Source of the DNA: Azadirachta indica
Lineage: Eukaryota; Streptophyta; Magnoliopsida; Sapindales; Meliaceae
Assembly (NCBI GenBank): GCA_022749755.1
Contig: CM040444.1
Coordinates: forward strand, 6,451,009 to 6,515,008
Length of the DNA: 64,000 bases
Reading direction: 5' to 3'
Positions 1 to 12,440 of the stretch are shown here, piece after piece (position 1 is the first letter of the stretch; each line of letters begins with the position of its first letter). Below the pieces are notes generated by a model, which worked only from the letters and a program-made list of their open reading frames with translations, made no database searches and was not told where the DNA came from. The position numbers were made by a program, and so were the translations under genes.

Positions 1-1428
1 GCAAAATGTTTAAAAAATAAAGGTTTTCGGCCAATGTTTTAAAAATAATTAATAATTGAGTAGGTAAATAAATAACTTTGCAAAACTGTAGGAGTAAAAA
101 TATATATGAATTTAACTTAGGGTCAAAACTATAAATAATACAATAAATATTTCTAAAAAATTATGAGGCCTAAGGGTTTTGCTCTGGCTCCGCCTCTAAT
201 CGTATTAACATGATAAAATCTTTTTTAAAATGTAGAATTATATGTAATATTTCATAAGAATACATATGTTAGAATATTCATTGTTCAATTTTTTTATAAA
301 AATTTAGTATTTATATTTAAATATTTCATAAAATAAACATATTATTTATGATTAAATTTCAATTAAACTCATATTTGAATCATGTTTAAATTTTAAAAGT
401 TAGGATTATAAATATTTCAGATACATGGCATGAGTGAAATTTTTTAAAAAAAAATTTATGACTAACTCTTATTTCGATATATTTAAATTTTATATTAAAC
501 ATTTACGTTTTATTTTTATGTTTTAAAATTTTATACATTATATATAATTTTAAATTTTACGTTGTGCATAAAAGGGAATGTACACTGTTGTAAATGATAT
601 ATGGTAGCCAACTTCATCTTTACCAAAAGCTGCCCCCCTAGATTATTTTATTCAATAATGTTCATAACACTTACTTTTCTTCTCTTTTATTTTCTTTTTC
701 TTTGTGTCGATATTTAATAATATAATAAGGTTCGTTTGTCAATAAAGTTGTAGAAAACTTTTGACATAAAGAAATGTTCTTGTTAAAAGTTGCGCCGAGG
801 TTTGTTTATTTAACAATATAACGAGAGACTTGCCTTTTTGTAAATGTTAGATATTTAATAGTACAAGGTTGTATTTGCTATTTCAAACTTAGATCTAAAT
901 AAAATTATATAGATATTCAAAGATTGTTACTTGAACGTATATATAAAAATTTATTAAAAATATTTAAATATAATTTATTTAAAATTTTTACTTATATTTC
1001 AATGACCAAAAATTTGAATCAATTTATTTTGTTAATTAATTTATTTACTAACATTTAAATTTTAAACATTGTCTAACTTTTTTACTTTCATCATTTCACT
1101 CTATATATCTTTACTTGCTTGAAGCAATATTACAATATAATTTATTTATTTTGTTAAAAGTTTTTCATTAATTTTCATATCATTTAAATGATTGATTGAT
1201 AATTTTATCTTACAATATTAAGGGAAAAAAAAGCTCATATATCACATAGAAAAATAATGTACATGTATTTACTAACCATTCTATTAACTTAATCAAAATT
1301 TTTATAATATATAAATATATGTAATACTTTAATTAAAATGATATACATCTGTAAGTATCAGTTTTAAGTTTTTTTTTTTGGTAACAATAAACAACTTATA
1401 TTAGATATTTAAGAAAAAAAAACATACA
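1..1428. other. AT-rich intergenic sequence, no gene seen
   Basis: Low-complexity AT-rich DNA without a supportable reading frame. A G/C-richer patch at about 160-205 contains a ctggctccgcc motif, whose reverse complement resembles the terminus of short plant transposons. The other end would lie outside the window, so this is only a suspicion. Confidence 0.5.
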
Positions 1429-1433
1429 TATAT

Positions 1434-1917
1434 TGTGAAGAGTGGTTCATAATTCACAAAGTCCATAAGTCATCTAGATTGCTAAGTAAGAAAATTTTAT
1501 TGAGCTGGAAGGTTCAAGGATGAAAGCTGGAAGCATGAGCTAGTACTTGGGTTAGTTAAATCGTTTTTCAGGTTGTTAAAAATAGTCAAATGTTGTTAGA
1601 GTTAGTTATGAACAAGTTGGTTGAATTAATATTGTAGATAGGCCTCTAGCATGAGGTGTGTGTTGCTAGAAGTTAGTATATGTACTTGAAGTCTTTCTTT
1701 TTAGATTGGCTGAGATGAAAATTATGTTTTCTAATTGCATTGTGATGAAATAAAGAAGAGAAGTTTCTCTTGAGATTGTTTTGAAAAATTATGGGCAAAG
1801 TTCTTATTCTTTGATTCATTCACTCGTTCCTTTTTTAAGTGCATTTAAACTGTTTGTGAAAAGTTCCCAATGTACTTTATATTCATTCCATTCTTGGTTG
1901 AGTTGTTGGTTTGAACA
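1434..1917 (+). repeat. 5' LTR of copia element
   Basis: It starts tgtgaagagtgg and ends gaaca, and aligns along its length with 5884-6360. The two copies differ by many substitutions and small indels, which indicates an old insertion. Confidence 0.92.
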
Positions 1918-1919
1918 AG

Positions 1920-1931
1920 TGGTATCAGAGC
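1920..1931 (+). other. Copia primer-binding site (tRNA-Met type)
   Basis: The sequence tggtatcagagc lies 2 bp after the 5' LTR. It is the usual initiator-methionine tRNA-complementary primer site of plant copia elements. Confidence 0.9.
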
Positions 1932-1942
1932 TAACTGGAAGA

Positions 1943-4900
1943 ATGGGTTCAACAAAGTTCATGATTGAAATGTTTACAGGGGATAACGATTTCAGCTTAT
2001 GAAAGATGAAAATGAGAGCATTCTTGGTGCATGAAGGTTTAGAAGAAGCACTGGAGGATGAATCAAAGATGCCATTCACTTTAATAAAAGCTAAAAGAAA
2101 CGAGATATTGAGAAAAGCTCATAGTGCATTGGTTCTTTCACTTTTAGAAAAGGTGTTGAGGAAAGTTGAGAAGGAGAAAATAGCTAAAGGGATTTAGAAA
2201 AGGCTAGAAGCAAGACATACTAAAAAATCTTTAGCAAATAGGCTTTAGTTAAAGAAAAAGCTCTATGCTTTTCATTTAAATAAAGGTGGTTGTGTTTAAG
2301 ATCGTCTTGATGAGTTCAATAAGCTTGTTGTTGATCTTCAGACAATAGGAATCAAGATAGAATATGAAGATCAAGCTTTAATAGTCTTGATATCTTTAAG
2401 AAGACAGAAGCAAAAAGCTCAGATTTAGCAGATGCATTGGTTGTTAAAGGAATACCTGATAAAAGAGATTACACAGATAAGAAAGATTCAAGGTCAAGAT
2501 CTAAAGGCAAGAAGCTAAAATGTTTTCATCGCCATGAAAAGGACTAATTTTAGGAGAGATTACCTAGATTGAAAGCTTTAGAATAGAGACAGATCAACAC
2601 CAAAATCAGCTTATGCAACAGTGGTCACAAAAGAGGATTTCTAAGAAGCTTTTTTTGCTTGTAGCTTCAGATAACAACCCAGATGGTGAATGGATAATGG
2701 ATTCTGGTTGTACATTTTATATGAGTCCACATGAGTCTTTATTTTCTTCCTTGGCTTTAACAAGGAGAGAGGGAAGTGTTTATGGGGAACAATGTAGCAT
2801 CTAAAGTTAAAGGTATATGATTCATTAGAATTAAGATGTATGATGTGGTAAGTACAGAACTTCAAAATGTATGATATGTATCTGAGTTGAAAAGGAATTT
2901 AATCTTACTTGGCATGGTAGCTGAGCTAGGTTGTAGTTATAAGATGGAAAATGTCTAAAGGTTCTTAAGGGATCTTTAGTCATCATGAAAGGGATTATGA
3001 AGAATGGACTCTACATCTTACAAGGAAACATAGTATGTGGAGAGGTTGCTATATTTGGTGAAGAGAGAAAGGATAAAACCTTAATTTGGCATTTAAGGGT
3101 AGGTCAGATAGGTGAGAAGGGGCTGAGACAACAAAGTAAATAGGGGTTGTTTAGGAATAATTTTGTTGATTGGCTAAATTTTTGTGAACAATGTGTGTTT
3201 GGCGAAACACATAGGATGAAGTTTACAATAAGTGTGCACAAGACCAAGGAATGTTTAGATTATTTGCATTCAGACATTTAGGGACCTGCACCAATAACTT
3301 CTTTGGGTGATGCCAAGTATTTTATGTCCATAATTGTTGATTTCTTTAGAAAGGTGTGGATTTATGTCTTGAAAAGTAAGAATCAAGTTTTTAAAACTTT
3401 CAAGATATGGAAGCAACTTGTAGAAACTCAAAAAGGTAGAAAAGTTAAGGTGTTAAGAACTGACAATGAGATGGAATATTGTAGTGGTGAGTTTGAAAGC
3501 TTTTGCAAAAAAATGGTTTAACAAGACATAAGATAGTTAAGCATACACCTTAGCAAAATGGCTTAGCCAAGAGGCTAAACAGAACACTTATAGAGAAGTT
3601 GAGATGAATGCTTATTAGTGTAAAGTTATTGAAACAATTTTGGGTAGAAGCTATAACTAGAACAGCTTTCCTTATTAACAGAAGTCCTTTCGGTGCTTTG
3701 AACTTTAAAACACCAGAAGAAGTGTGGTCTAGTCACCCACCTAAGCTATCCCAATCAAGATATTTGGTTATGTAGCTTATGCTCACATTAATTAAGGAAA
3801 ACTTAAACCTAGAGTTGTTAAATGAGTGTTTATAGGCTATCCAGAATGTTTAAAAGGCTATAAATTTTGGTGCAAGGTGGGAGATCAATATAAATGTATC
3901 ATTAGCAGGGATATGGTCTTCAATGAAGATCAAATGATGAAAAATCTAAAGCACATTGATTTGGAAACCTTAAGTCGAAAATTAGAAACTGATTTCAAAG
4001 ATGTTGAAGCAACTCTTAGAGGTATCTAACATGAGGTAAAGTAGACAAAAAAGATTCAATCACCATCTCTACTAGAACTAAATGAAGACCAGAATAGTGG
4101 TTAAGAGACACAAGGTTATTATCTAATCAGAGAAAGCGCAAGGAGATAGATTAAGCCACCTGTAAGGTACAACTATGCTAACGGAACATCATATGCCTTG
4201 GTGGTAGCTAATAAAGCAAATTCTGAAGAACTTGCGGGTGTTTTTGAAGCTTTAAGAAGTCCTAAAGTAGCTGAATGGAAGGAAGCAATGCTTGATGAAC
4301 TTGAATCATTAAAGATGAAAAACACCTGGTTATTTGTTAAGAAACCTGAAGGTAGAAGGGTGGTTAGATGAAATGGATTTTTAAAGTGAAGGATGGACTA
4401 CCTAGTGTTGGATGAAATGAATTGTTAAAGTGAAGGATGGACTACCTAGTATTGATACAACAAGATACAAGGCAAGACTAATGGCAAAAGACTTTACCTA
4501 GAAGTAGCGAATAGATTACACTGAGGTATTTTCACCTGCAGCTAGACATTGCTCAATTAGGATTTTACTAGCTTTGGTGGCTATGTTTGACATGGAATTA
4601 GAGCAAATGGACACAAAAACAACATTCTCACACAAAAAGCTTGATGAAGAAATCTTCATGAGTGAACCGGAAGGATTTGTTACTATTCGTAAAGAGAATT
4701 GTGTGTCTTTGCTGCAAAGGTCACTTTATGGCCTTAAGCAATCAGTCAACCATGGTATAAGAGGTTTGATGACTTTATGGTGTCTTAAAGCTATTGAAGG
4801 AGCTTATTTGATAGTTGTGTTTACTTCAAAGATATTGCTTATGATGACATGATCTATCTACTTCTTTATGTAGATGATATGTTAATTGCAAGCAAAGATA

Positions 4901-5700
4901 AAATGAAGTTAATTAAGTTAAAAAGTAAGTTAAGTTCAGTCTTTGAGATGAAAGACCTTGGATGAGTAAGAATAATTTTAGGAACGATGACTAGTCGAAA
5001 TAGGAAATAAGGGCTGCTTTATCTATCACAGGTACAATGTGTGATAAAATCTTACAAAAATTTGGTATGTTAATTCAAAACCTGATAAATTACTATTTAC
5101 AGCTCACGTTAAGTTGTTAAGCAACAAAGCACCAAAAAATGAAATAGCAGAATTGAAAATACCACATACAAGTATTGTTGGGAGCCTAATGTATGCCATA
5201 GTATGCTTAAGGCCAGAGCTAGCTCACTTAGTCAGTGTAGTAAGTAGGCTTATAGGGAATCTAAGAAAAACACATTACGGTGCTACGAAATGGATGATTA
5301 GATATCTTAAGGGCACTATAAATTATAGTTTAGTGTATGGTAAAGAAAAGTTGAAGAAGAATTTTTCGCTGGTTTTGTTGACTCTAGTTAGGCTGGAGAT
5401 ATGGACAAAAAAAGATCTCAAATAGGCTATGTATTCACATTTTGTGGTTGTGTGGTAAACTGGAAAGCAAGTTTGCAACCTATTGTGGCATTATCAAATG
5501 CAAAAGCAGAATATATAGCTACTTCAAAGGCTGTTGAAGAAGCATTATGGGTGAAAGGCATAACATTTGAGCTTGGTTTAAGGTAAGAATCAATATGCAT
5601 ATATTGTGATAGCCAGAGTACTATTCAGTTGTCCAAAAATCATGTTTATCATGAGAGAACCAAACAAATAGAAGTTAGATTTCACTTTATAAGAGATTAA
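1943..5700 (+). pseudogene. Copia gag-pol polyprotein pseudogene
   Basis: Gag begins at the ATG at 1943 and reads MGSTKFMIEMFTGDN before an early stop. The aspartic protease is visible near 2690-2750 as WIMDSGCTFYMS, with the catalytic D-S-G. The integrase core lies near 3300-3520, with LRTDNEMEY around one of its acidic residues. Reverse transcriptase is near 4560-4960, with the SLYGLKQS motif at about 4725 and the catalytic YVDD at 4867-4878. RNase H is near 5400-5590, with ALSNAKAEYIA and ATSKAVEEALW. Multiple stops and frameshifts separate these blocks, for example after codon 19 of gag. Identification is secure from motif order. The protein is not functional. Confidence 0.92.
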
Positions 5701-5871
5701 GTTGTGAAAGGAGTTGTGAAGTTGATAAAGATTGACACTGAATATAACCCTACAAATGCTTTCACTAAAGCTTTACTTGGTTCTAAGTTTAGACATTGTC
5801 TAAGCTTATTGAATGTTACTAAAATAGAAATCGGAAGAAGTGAGAGACTTACTAATTCCTGATTAAGAATC

Positions 5872-5883
5872 AAGGTAGAGATT
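5872..5883 (+). other. Copia polypurine tract
   Basis: The sequence aaggtagagatt directly precedes the 3' LTR, where plus-strand priming occurs in copia elements. Confidence 0.75.
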
Positions 5884-6360
5884 TGTGAAGAGTGATTCAT
5901 AATCACAAAGTCCATAAGCCAGCTAAATTGCTAAGTAAGAAAATTTTGCTGACCTAGAAGGTTTAAAGATGGAAGTTAGAAGTATGAGTTGGCAGTTGGG
6001 TTAGTTAAATTGTTTTTTAGGTTGTTAAAGATAGTCAATGTTGTTAGAGTTAGTTACACTTGCCTAGATTAATACTATAGATAGAGGTCTACCATGAGGC
6101 ATGTATTACTAGAAGTCAATGTACGTACTTGAAGTCTTTCTTTGTAGATTGGCTGAGATGAAAATTAAGTTTTGTAATTGGATTGTGTAAAATAAAGAAG
6201 AGAAGTCTCTCTTAAGATTGTTATGAAAAATTTTAGGCAGATTTCTTATTCTTAGATTGATTCATTCATTTCTTTTTTAAGTGCATTCAAACTGTTTGTT
6301 AAAGGTTCTCAATGGACTTTATACTTGATTTCAATCTTGGTTGAGTTGCAAGTTTCAACA
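5884..6360 (+). repeat. 3' LTR of copia element
   Basis: It starts tgtgaagagtga and ends caaca, and pairs with 1434-1917. It is followed by the second copy of the tatat target duplication. Confidence 0.92.
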
Positions 6361-6365
6361 TATAT

Positions 6366-7231
6366 ATCATTTATATTTAAATTTCAATTAAATATATATT
6401 TGAATCATATTCTAAATTTAGATAAAGCGAATAAATGCCACCTGAAACTCAAACTTGCTTATTTATTTATTTTGGATTTTGATATTTAGTGATATAGTAC
6501 GATCTTTACTCACTTTTTTTCTTTTAATTTCTTTTTGTTGGAACTGCTCGAAAGTTAGGAATAGGATCCTAATAGTTAAACCAAATTTTTTTCCTATAGA
6601 TTATAACATATATAATATATTATAATATACATCAAAGTTTAAATTCATGTTATATATTTTAGGTTTTGTTTTGATATTTTAAATTATTAAATTTTGTATT
6701 TTTAGAGTCTTATAAGCGTTTCATTTGAAATGAAGACCTGATGCCATATATATATTCCCATGATTATCTTTTCTCTTAATTGAGAAATTCTTTGAGATAA
6801 AATTTCTTTTTATCAAAAGCCATCTCCTAGGTTTTTTTCCAGCAATATAATAAGACTTTTTTTTTTTTTTTTTAAATGTGGATATTTAATAATATCATAA
6901 GGTTTGTACTTGCTTTTTGGTTTGTTCTTTGTGTTGAAAGTTAATAATATCATTTTTTTTTAAACTTCTGCAACGTTACAGTTCATTGATATTTACAGTT
7001 ATAATAAATCTATTAAGAGTTTAGATATGATAGTTATAATACACATCATACATCTATAATAATATAGAAAGAAATATACATTTATAATAGAAGGATATGT
7101 GCGTACACAATAGGTGGAAAATCTTTACTACAAAAATGGGGAAGTTTTGATTTACTTGTACACATGCCCTAGTTGATGAGGAATTGTGTTCCTACACCCG
7201 GCCAAACACTAGATAGTAATATAGTAAGACT
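6366..7231. other. AT-rich intergenic sequence, no gene seen
   Basis: This stretch holds poly-T runs and short AT repeats and no plausible coding frame. It was the pre-insertion flank of the copia element. Confidence 0.5.
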
Positions 7232-7233
7232 TA

Positions 7234-7646
7234 GGGCCTGTTTGTTTTTTTTCTTTTTATTTTTTTATTTGAAGGCTGAATAAAATTATTTAAAAGAGGC
7301 ATTTATTTTTTAACTTATGTATGAAATCTTGTTAAAATATTTTAATGTTATTTAGTTAAAATTTTTAACTTAAAATCTAAATAATAAATGTCTGATTCTT
7401 TAAATAAATTAAAATATTTTGTTTGTCAATGATAACCTTAGTTTATTATTTAAAAACAACTTAACAAAATTCAAATTTTTTAGCGCACATATGTCAATAT
7501 ATAAGTTTCAGATTTTTTTTAATTTTATAAAAATAAACAACTTAATATTTACACTAAGACGTTTAAGGTAAAAAAAAAACAAATATATTAATCAAATTCA
7601 TATTTCAATTATGTTCATACTTCAGACAGAAAAAACAAACACTACC
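7234..7646. mobile_element. Short non-autonomous DNA element (MITE)
   Basis: The ends are imperfect inverted repeats: gggcctgtttgtttt on the left and, in reverse complement, a terminus with gtgtttgtttttt on the right. The flanks are tta and taa. Gggcctgtttg-type ends with a three-base target site are typical of PIF/Harbinger-like or related hAT-like MITEs in plants. It carries no coding capacity in about 410 bp. Family assignment is uncertain. Confidence 0.55.
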
Positions 7647-7865
7647 TAAAACTTACATTTTCTTTTTATTGTTCAATTCTACCCAAAGGGTAGGACATTA
7701 ACAAGTTTAGGATACTTTTTTTTTTCATAACAAAATTATTTCTATGATAATTACGGGCATCAAATTTTATTTTATGTATCACAATCCTTTCAATGGACTA
7801 TGCTAATATATTATTTTAAAGAGCAAATGACATATTCATCCCAAAGTTTTGTCCTAAATAACTAT

Positions 7866-8407
7866 TGATACCAAAATTTTCAACTTCAATATCCAATAAT
7901 GAGAATTGAACTATCCCTTGACTCTTTGTTAGAAAGAAAAATTTTCTTTATTACTTAGTTCAGAGAATAATGAATGAATTTATATGAATAGAATGTGATA
8001 TATATATATATATATTGCTGGTTTCCTTGTCTTAATAGAACTTTAAGTCCTTATAGAATCTGGAGTATATTTAGCAAAGTTTCAGTATGCTTCGAATTAG
8101 GATGACTAACCCAATTTTCCTTCACCATAAGCATTTAAACAAGCTACAGTTCAAGTAAACTTGCATCAGTAACCAATTCCTCTTGATCAAGTAATGATAG
8201 GTTTCTCTTGACTTAGGGCTTGCTACAATTATGATCCCCCCTCATATGAGCCAAACAAGTTCGCTTGTATAATATTTGATCAGATGTGGCTTGATCAGGA
8301 TATATCATTTGGCTGAGTTAAACAGAACCTATCCAAGTCGACTAGATATTGGGTTTGCTAACACGAGGCTTATTATCTTCATGGGCTTAAGGCCATTTTC
8401 TTAAACA
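7866..8407 (-). repeat. 3' LTR of Tat element 1
   Basis: On the plus strand it runs from tgataccaaaattttc to ttcttaaaca and matches 18818-19357. It includes a TA microsatellite at about 7998-8016 that is also present in the other LTR. Confidence 0.85.
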
Positions 8408-8424
8408 TCAAGCCCCCAATTTTC
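8408..8424 (-). other. Polypurine tract of Tat element 1
   Basis: The plus-strand tcaagcccccaatttt reads as a ggggg-containing purine tract immediately upstream of the 3' LTR on the element strand. A second, similar motif lies at about 8657-8680. Confidence 0.6.
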
Positions 8425-9611
8425 AGTGAAACTAGCGTTTTTATTAGAAATTTTACTTAAAGATAATTCACAGGCCCTCAACTTTTAATTTCCAATTACT
8501 GAAATTTGAACATGATCTTTATTCACACTTGAGTAATTAGTTGGTCTAACTCTAGCAGTGCCAAGCTGAGCACAGCATTGAACTAAATATGACCCGTACC
8601 ACCCCTGGAGACAAACACAATAGACATTTTTTTGAATATATATACTAGTTGCTCTCTAAACATTAAGCCCCCAGTTTTTGGTGAGAGCTGGATCTTAACT
8701 AGAAAATGAAAATTAAACACAATGGTAACTTTTGAGGTTTTAACAAAATGTCGGCAGCATGGGATGTGATCGCTCGATGTTTTGAATTTCACATCAGTAA
8801 GGAATGCATATAAATATCATAATTATAACCTGTGTTTTAAATCCTTCACCACCCTGCCACTTGTCTTCATACCATGGGTCTATTGTGTCTTTTCTTCCAT
8901 CACAAAACAACCATATCAACAGACAATGTCGTGGCACCATCTGGACCATCAATCTTCATTGCAACAAGAAAATCAAGGGCAAGTAAAAATGGGTATAAAG
9001 GCTTTAGTTTTGGCCCTTCCTTAATTTTAGCTTCTCATATATTTTGCAAACTTAAACTTTTTCAAACCTTCTACGAAAGCTTTTTTCTTTACCAACTGAT
9101 AAGTCTTATTTGCACGTTCGGCGCTCGTTTCTGTTCAACAACAAACTCTTCGATCAAATAAGTTATTTCTTTTTCTAAATCCCATTATCACGTGTGTTTT
9201 TCTGATTTTATTGAAATGAAAATCCGTGTGTTTAAGAAAATGTTGTCATCTTTCCTTGGTTTGTATTTGTGGTTTTTTTGCAATTCAAACTTCCTTTTCT
9301 ACTTTAGGACGTTAGAATCGACCTGAGAAATGAGTAAAACCAACAAAAAATGTACTGGAACCAATTTTAGGCAAATGAACATTAGATTTTCCTGTGTCTG
9401 AATAAGAGATGTGTTGTGTTTTGATTTTATAGCTTATAACCCTAAAAATGTAATTGCCAATTAGTAGAAAATTAAAATTGATTTTCATGATTTATGCCAG
9501 TTTATGATTGAATCTATCTTACAGAATCTTGCTTGCTAGGGATTGCACTTTTTAAGTAAGCGAGAATATAATACTTAATTGAGCTGACCTATTATAAATA
9601 TAGTTGTAGCT
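8425..9611. other. Tat element 1, 3' untranslated region
   Basis: This is the sequence between the 3' LTR and the antisense ORF. Several short open frames occur here, such as those overlapping at 8782-9161, but they have no recognisable domain, overlap in different frames and are probably chance. Confidence 0.45.
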
Positions 9612-10277
9612 GTGCATAATATAAACTCTAAGTTGACTAGCTTCGTATTAATATTACTTAGGTCGATCATGATAAGGTCTGAGAGATCTGATATGAGAGA
9701 AATTCCTAATAGTCTTAGGAGCGAATTTGATACGTCCTCAATGAGCTTATTTAAGACTGATTACGAAGCTTGGAACCGGGCTTCTCATAGGATAAGAGCT
9801 AAACTCATTAAAGAACATGGAACTATTCCTTTGAGGAAAGCCTAACCTTTAGCCATATTGGACCTTAGAGCTGAGAACCCTTTAATCATCTTACACTCTA
9901 GATCAAATGTCCTCAAATACTTTAGACTAGAACCTGAGGTGGTAGTTTTATTTGACAATTCTTTTGATCACGTGCAGAGAGATATGAATCTCGACAAATC
10001 TGAGGTGGGAGACCAAAAGGTTATCCAAAATCTCAGAAACCTTGTAAGTGTAGTTACCCATCAATCTAATCAACCCATGCCCTCAAATCCAATTGTTGCA
10101 CCCCTTGAATATGAAATGGTACCTTGGAGCAATACGCATGAAGCACCTCTAGTGCAAAGTAGGCAAAGTAGTGGGCATGAGAGTGATAACGATGAGGAGT
10201 ATGAAGATAAGCTTGGTGATGAAGAAGATAAGTCTGATTCTAAGGAGAATCCTAATTATATTAGTGTCACCACCTAA
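9612..10277 (+). pseudogene. Tat antisense ORF, first part
   Basis: This frame runs opposite to gag-pol of the enclosing element. The ATG at 9612 reads through to 10277 with a single in-frame TAA at 9843-9845. The N-terminal part is mixed-charge and the C-terminal part is strongly acidic (about 10165-10250, with DNDEEYEDKLGDEED). Comparable residues, including an acidic stretch, occur in the same relative place in the right-hand Tat element (about 54.8-55.3 kb). Tat-lineage elements are known to carry such antisense ORFs of unclear function. Beyond 10277 the reading continues only in broken frames. Confidence 0.6.
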
Positions 10278-11227
10278 TGGTCCAATACCTTATTTTCTAA
10301 CCTAATTAGGGAGAATAGTCTTTTTGATACTGATAGATTTCCTTTTAGTATTACCGAGGCTGAATTAAGAGTTTTTTTGAAGTGTACCAAATTCTAGAAT
10401 TTGTACCCTTAAAGTCCCTAAGGTCAATGAGTTTCTTAGTTGTCTTAGGGGTAATGAGTTGGCCTTTTAATGAGGAGTTATTTCTCTTTGAGGCTAGACT
10501 TCCACTTCAGCCATACTTTGTTGGCTTACTCTTCGATTTTGATATTTGTCTTTACCAATTAAACTTAAATGGCTAGAGGACTATTTTTAAACTGTACATG
10601 ATTTGCGCTATGGCCAAACAATCCCCATTGACTATCAGATAGGTTAAATACTTATTTTTGTTCAAGAAAAGGTCGAAGAAGTATCTTGGATTTTACTATC
10701 TCTAAACCTGCATCAAGACACCTTAATTAGTCATTGGTAACCCCTTTTGCAATAACAACTAGAACGATAGATAGTTTTATATAGGTAAGGATTGTTGTCA
10801 ATCTTCTCTAGTCGAGATGAATATACACGGCCCTATGCCTTATGCATTTAAGCCTATTCTTCGTAAGTGCATCGAATGTAATTGACTAGTATTTTAATTT
10901 TGTGCTAAGCAAAAGTGTTTGACAAATAAAGTTTGATTTATGCAGCTGTTTGGGGACCAAGGTCTAATCTAGCTGTTTTTGTCCTTGAAAAATTAGTGTT
11001 AGATGTGCAAAACTAGTAGATTAGAATAAGCTACTTGCATCTGACCAATTCATTGGCTTAGGTTTGGTTGAGGTTGCCTCACATGAGAGGAGCTTGAAGT
11101 TGCTTTCAAAGCAAAGAAGGGTTTTATTCTAGAGGTCAAACAAAAGGACTCTACGATGGGTTAAAGTAAATGCTTTATGTTTCCACTGTGACTTTATTCA
11201 CTTTCATGAATTTTTATTTCCTTTCCT

Positions 11228-12440
11228 TTGCTTATGATTGTAGAAAGAATGGCTCCCAAGATAGGCAAAGGCAATTTGCTAGGCCCATTGGATTTAATTT
11301 TGAACGAGTTAGAAACCCAACGTGGGGACGCACTAAAAAAGGCCCAGGACCCACTCAAGAGGTTTAGCCAAAATAATTACGGGTCTGCTAAAGGAAAATT
11401 GTTGAACCCAATATTGTTGAGAAAAGGGCTGAAGTGGATGATAAGAAGGGCAAAAAAGATCTGCCAAAAGATAAAGGAAAATACTCAGTCGACTCCCTAG
11501 AGATATTTGAAGAGAGCTTTCAAAAGAGTGGTACATAGTACAATGAGAAGAAATTGTGGAAATAGATGGCCTCTCCTAGTTAGATATTACCAAAGAAAAA
11601 TGAGAGCTTTTAGAGCATTTGCTTCCGTCCCTCAATCATTTGGCCACTATGATCAGTCCAGATTTATTGTCGAGGTTGGAGGCCATCAACTCAGATAGCA
11701 TGTTGGAAAAAATCCATGGCTGGATGTGCAAGGTAAGTTTGCTCGACTGTTGCTCTGATCTTGCTTTAACGAATTTTTGTTGACCAGTCTTTTGCACTGC
11801 TTGATTTTGAACAAGCATACCATTCTTCGGCCTTACACATAGATAGTGCAAAGGAGCATTCCATTGTAAATGTAAATATGTATAAAAGTATAAATTAATT
11901 GACCAGAAAGAAGAATATTTTGGATTAGAAGTTGAAAAGGGTCGAGAAATGGGACGAGGGCCTAGATGCCTAGTTAAGCGGGGAGAGGAAGCAATGGGCT
12001 AGTAAGTGTGGTGTGTTTGAAAGTAAAGTTGCTGATCTTGAGGCTTTGGTGTCCTAATTAGGGGCCTAAGTAGCTGATCTCATACATGCCAATAGGAATT
12101 TGGAAGATAAGCTTGCATGTACCAAGGCAGAAGTCAAACAATGATGTGATGAATCTACCAAAGAGGCCTTGGAATTGGCTTGTAAGATCTTCTTAATGAA
12201 GTACAAGTAGCTTGACTTGGTTTGGCTATTCGATAAGCTCGGGCTCCCTTAACTTGTTTAATAAGAAACCAACGGCCAAAAGAGAGTAGTTGAGAAAAAG
12301 CTTGCTTCAGACTCAAACCTTGCTTAGCCTGATCAAATCATGCTCCCTACCGAAAATCCAACCTTTGATATTATTTCCTCACCATCTCAAAAGAAGTTTA
12401 ATCCTTATTTCCTTGCATGTTTTAAGAACTTAGATGATTG
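11228..12440 (+). pseudogene. Tat antisense ORF, second part with coiled-coil remnants
   Basis: An open stretch at 11228-11500 includes MAPKIGKGNLLGPLDLIL and is preceded by a pyrimidine tract and attgtag that resembles a splice acceptor. Downstream, about 12050-12200, broken frames give heptad-like residues (NLEDKLACTKAEVKQ), which suggests a former coiled coil. It ends near 12430 with a PTFDIISS-type segment that has a counterpart (near 56.8 kb) in the other Tat element. It is degenerate, and the function is unknown. Confidence 0.45.

Larger units (their letters stand above)
1434..6360 (+). mobile_element. Ty1/copia LTR retrotransposon, full length but degenerate
   Basis: The element has two direct LTRs (1434-1917 and 5884-6360), each starting TG and ending CA, and is flanked by a perfect 5-bp target duplication tatat (1429-1433 and 6361-6365). 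A primer-binding site of the initiator-Met tRNA type follows the left LTR and a purine tract precedes the right one. The interior reads gag, protease, integrase, reverse transcriptase, RNase H, which is the copia order. Every domain is interrupted by stops and frameshifts, so the copy cannot be autonomous. The about 4.9 kb length is normal for the superfamily. Confidence 0.95.

Noticed and set aside
8782..9161. Three overlapping plus-strand frames
   Set aside because: They overlap each other in different frames in the Tat 3' region and show no domain.
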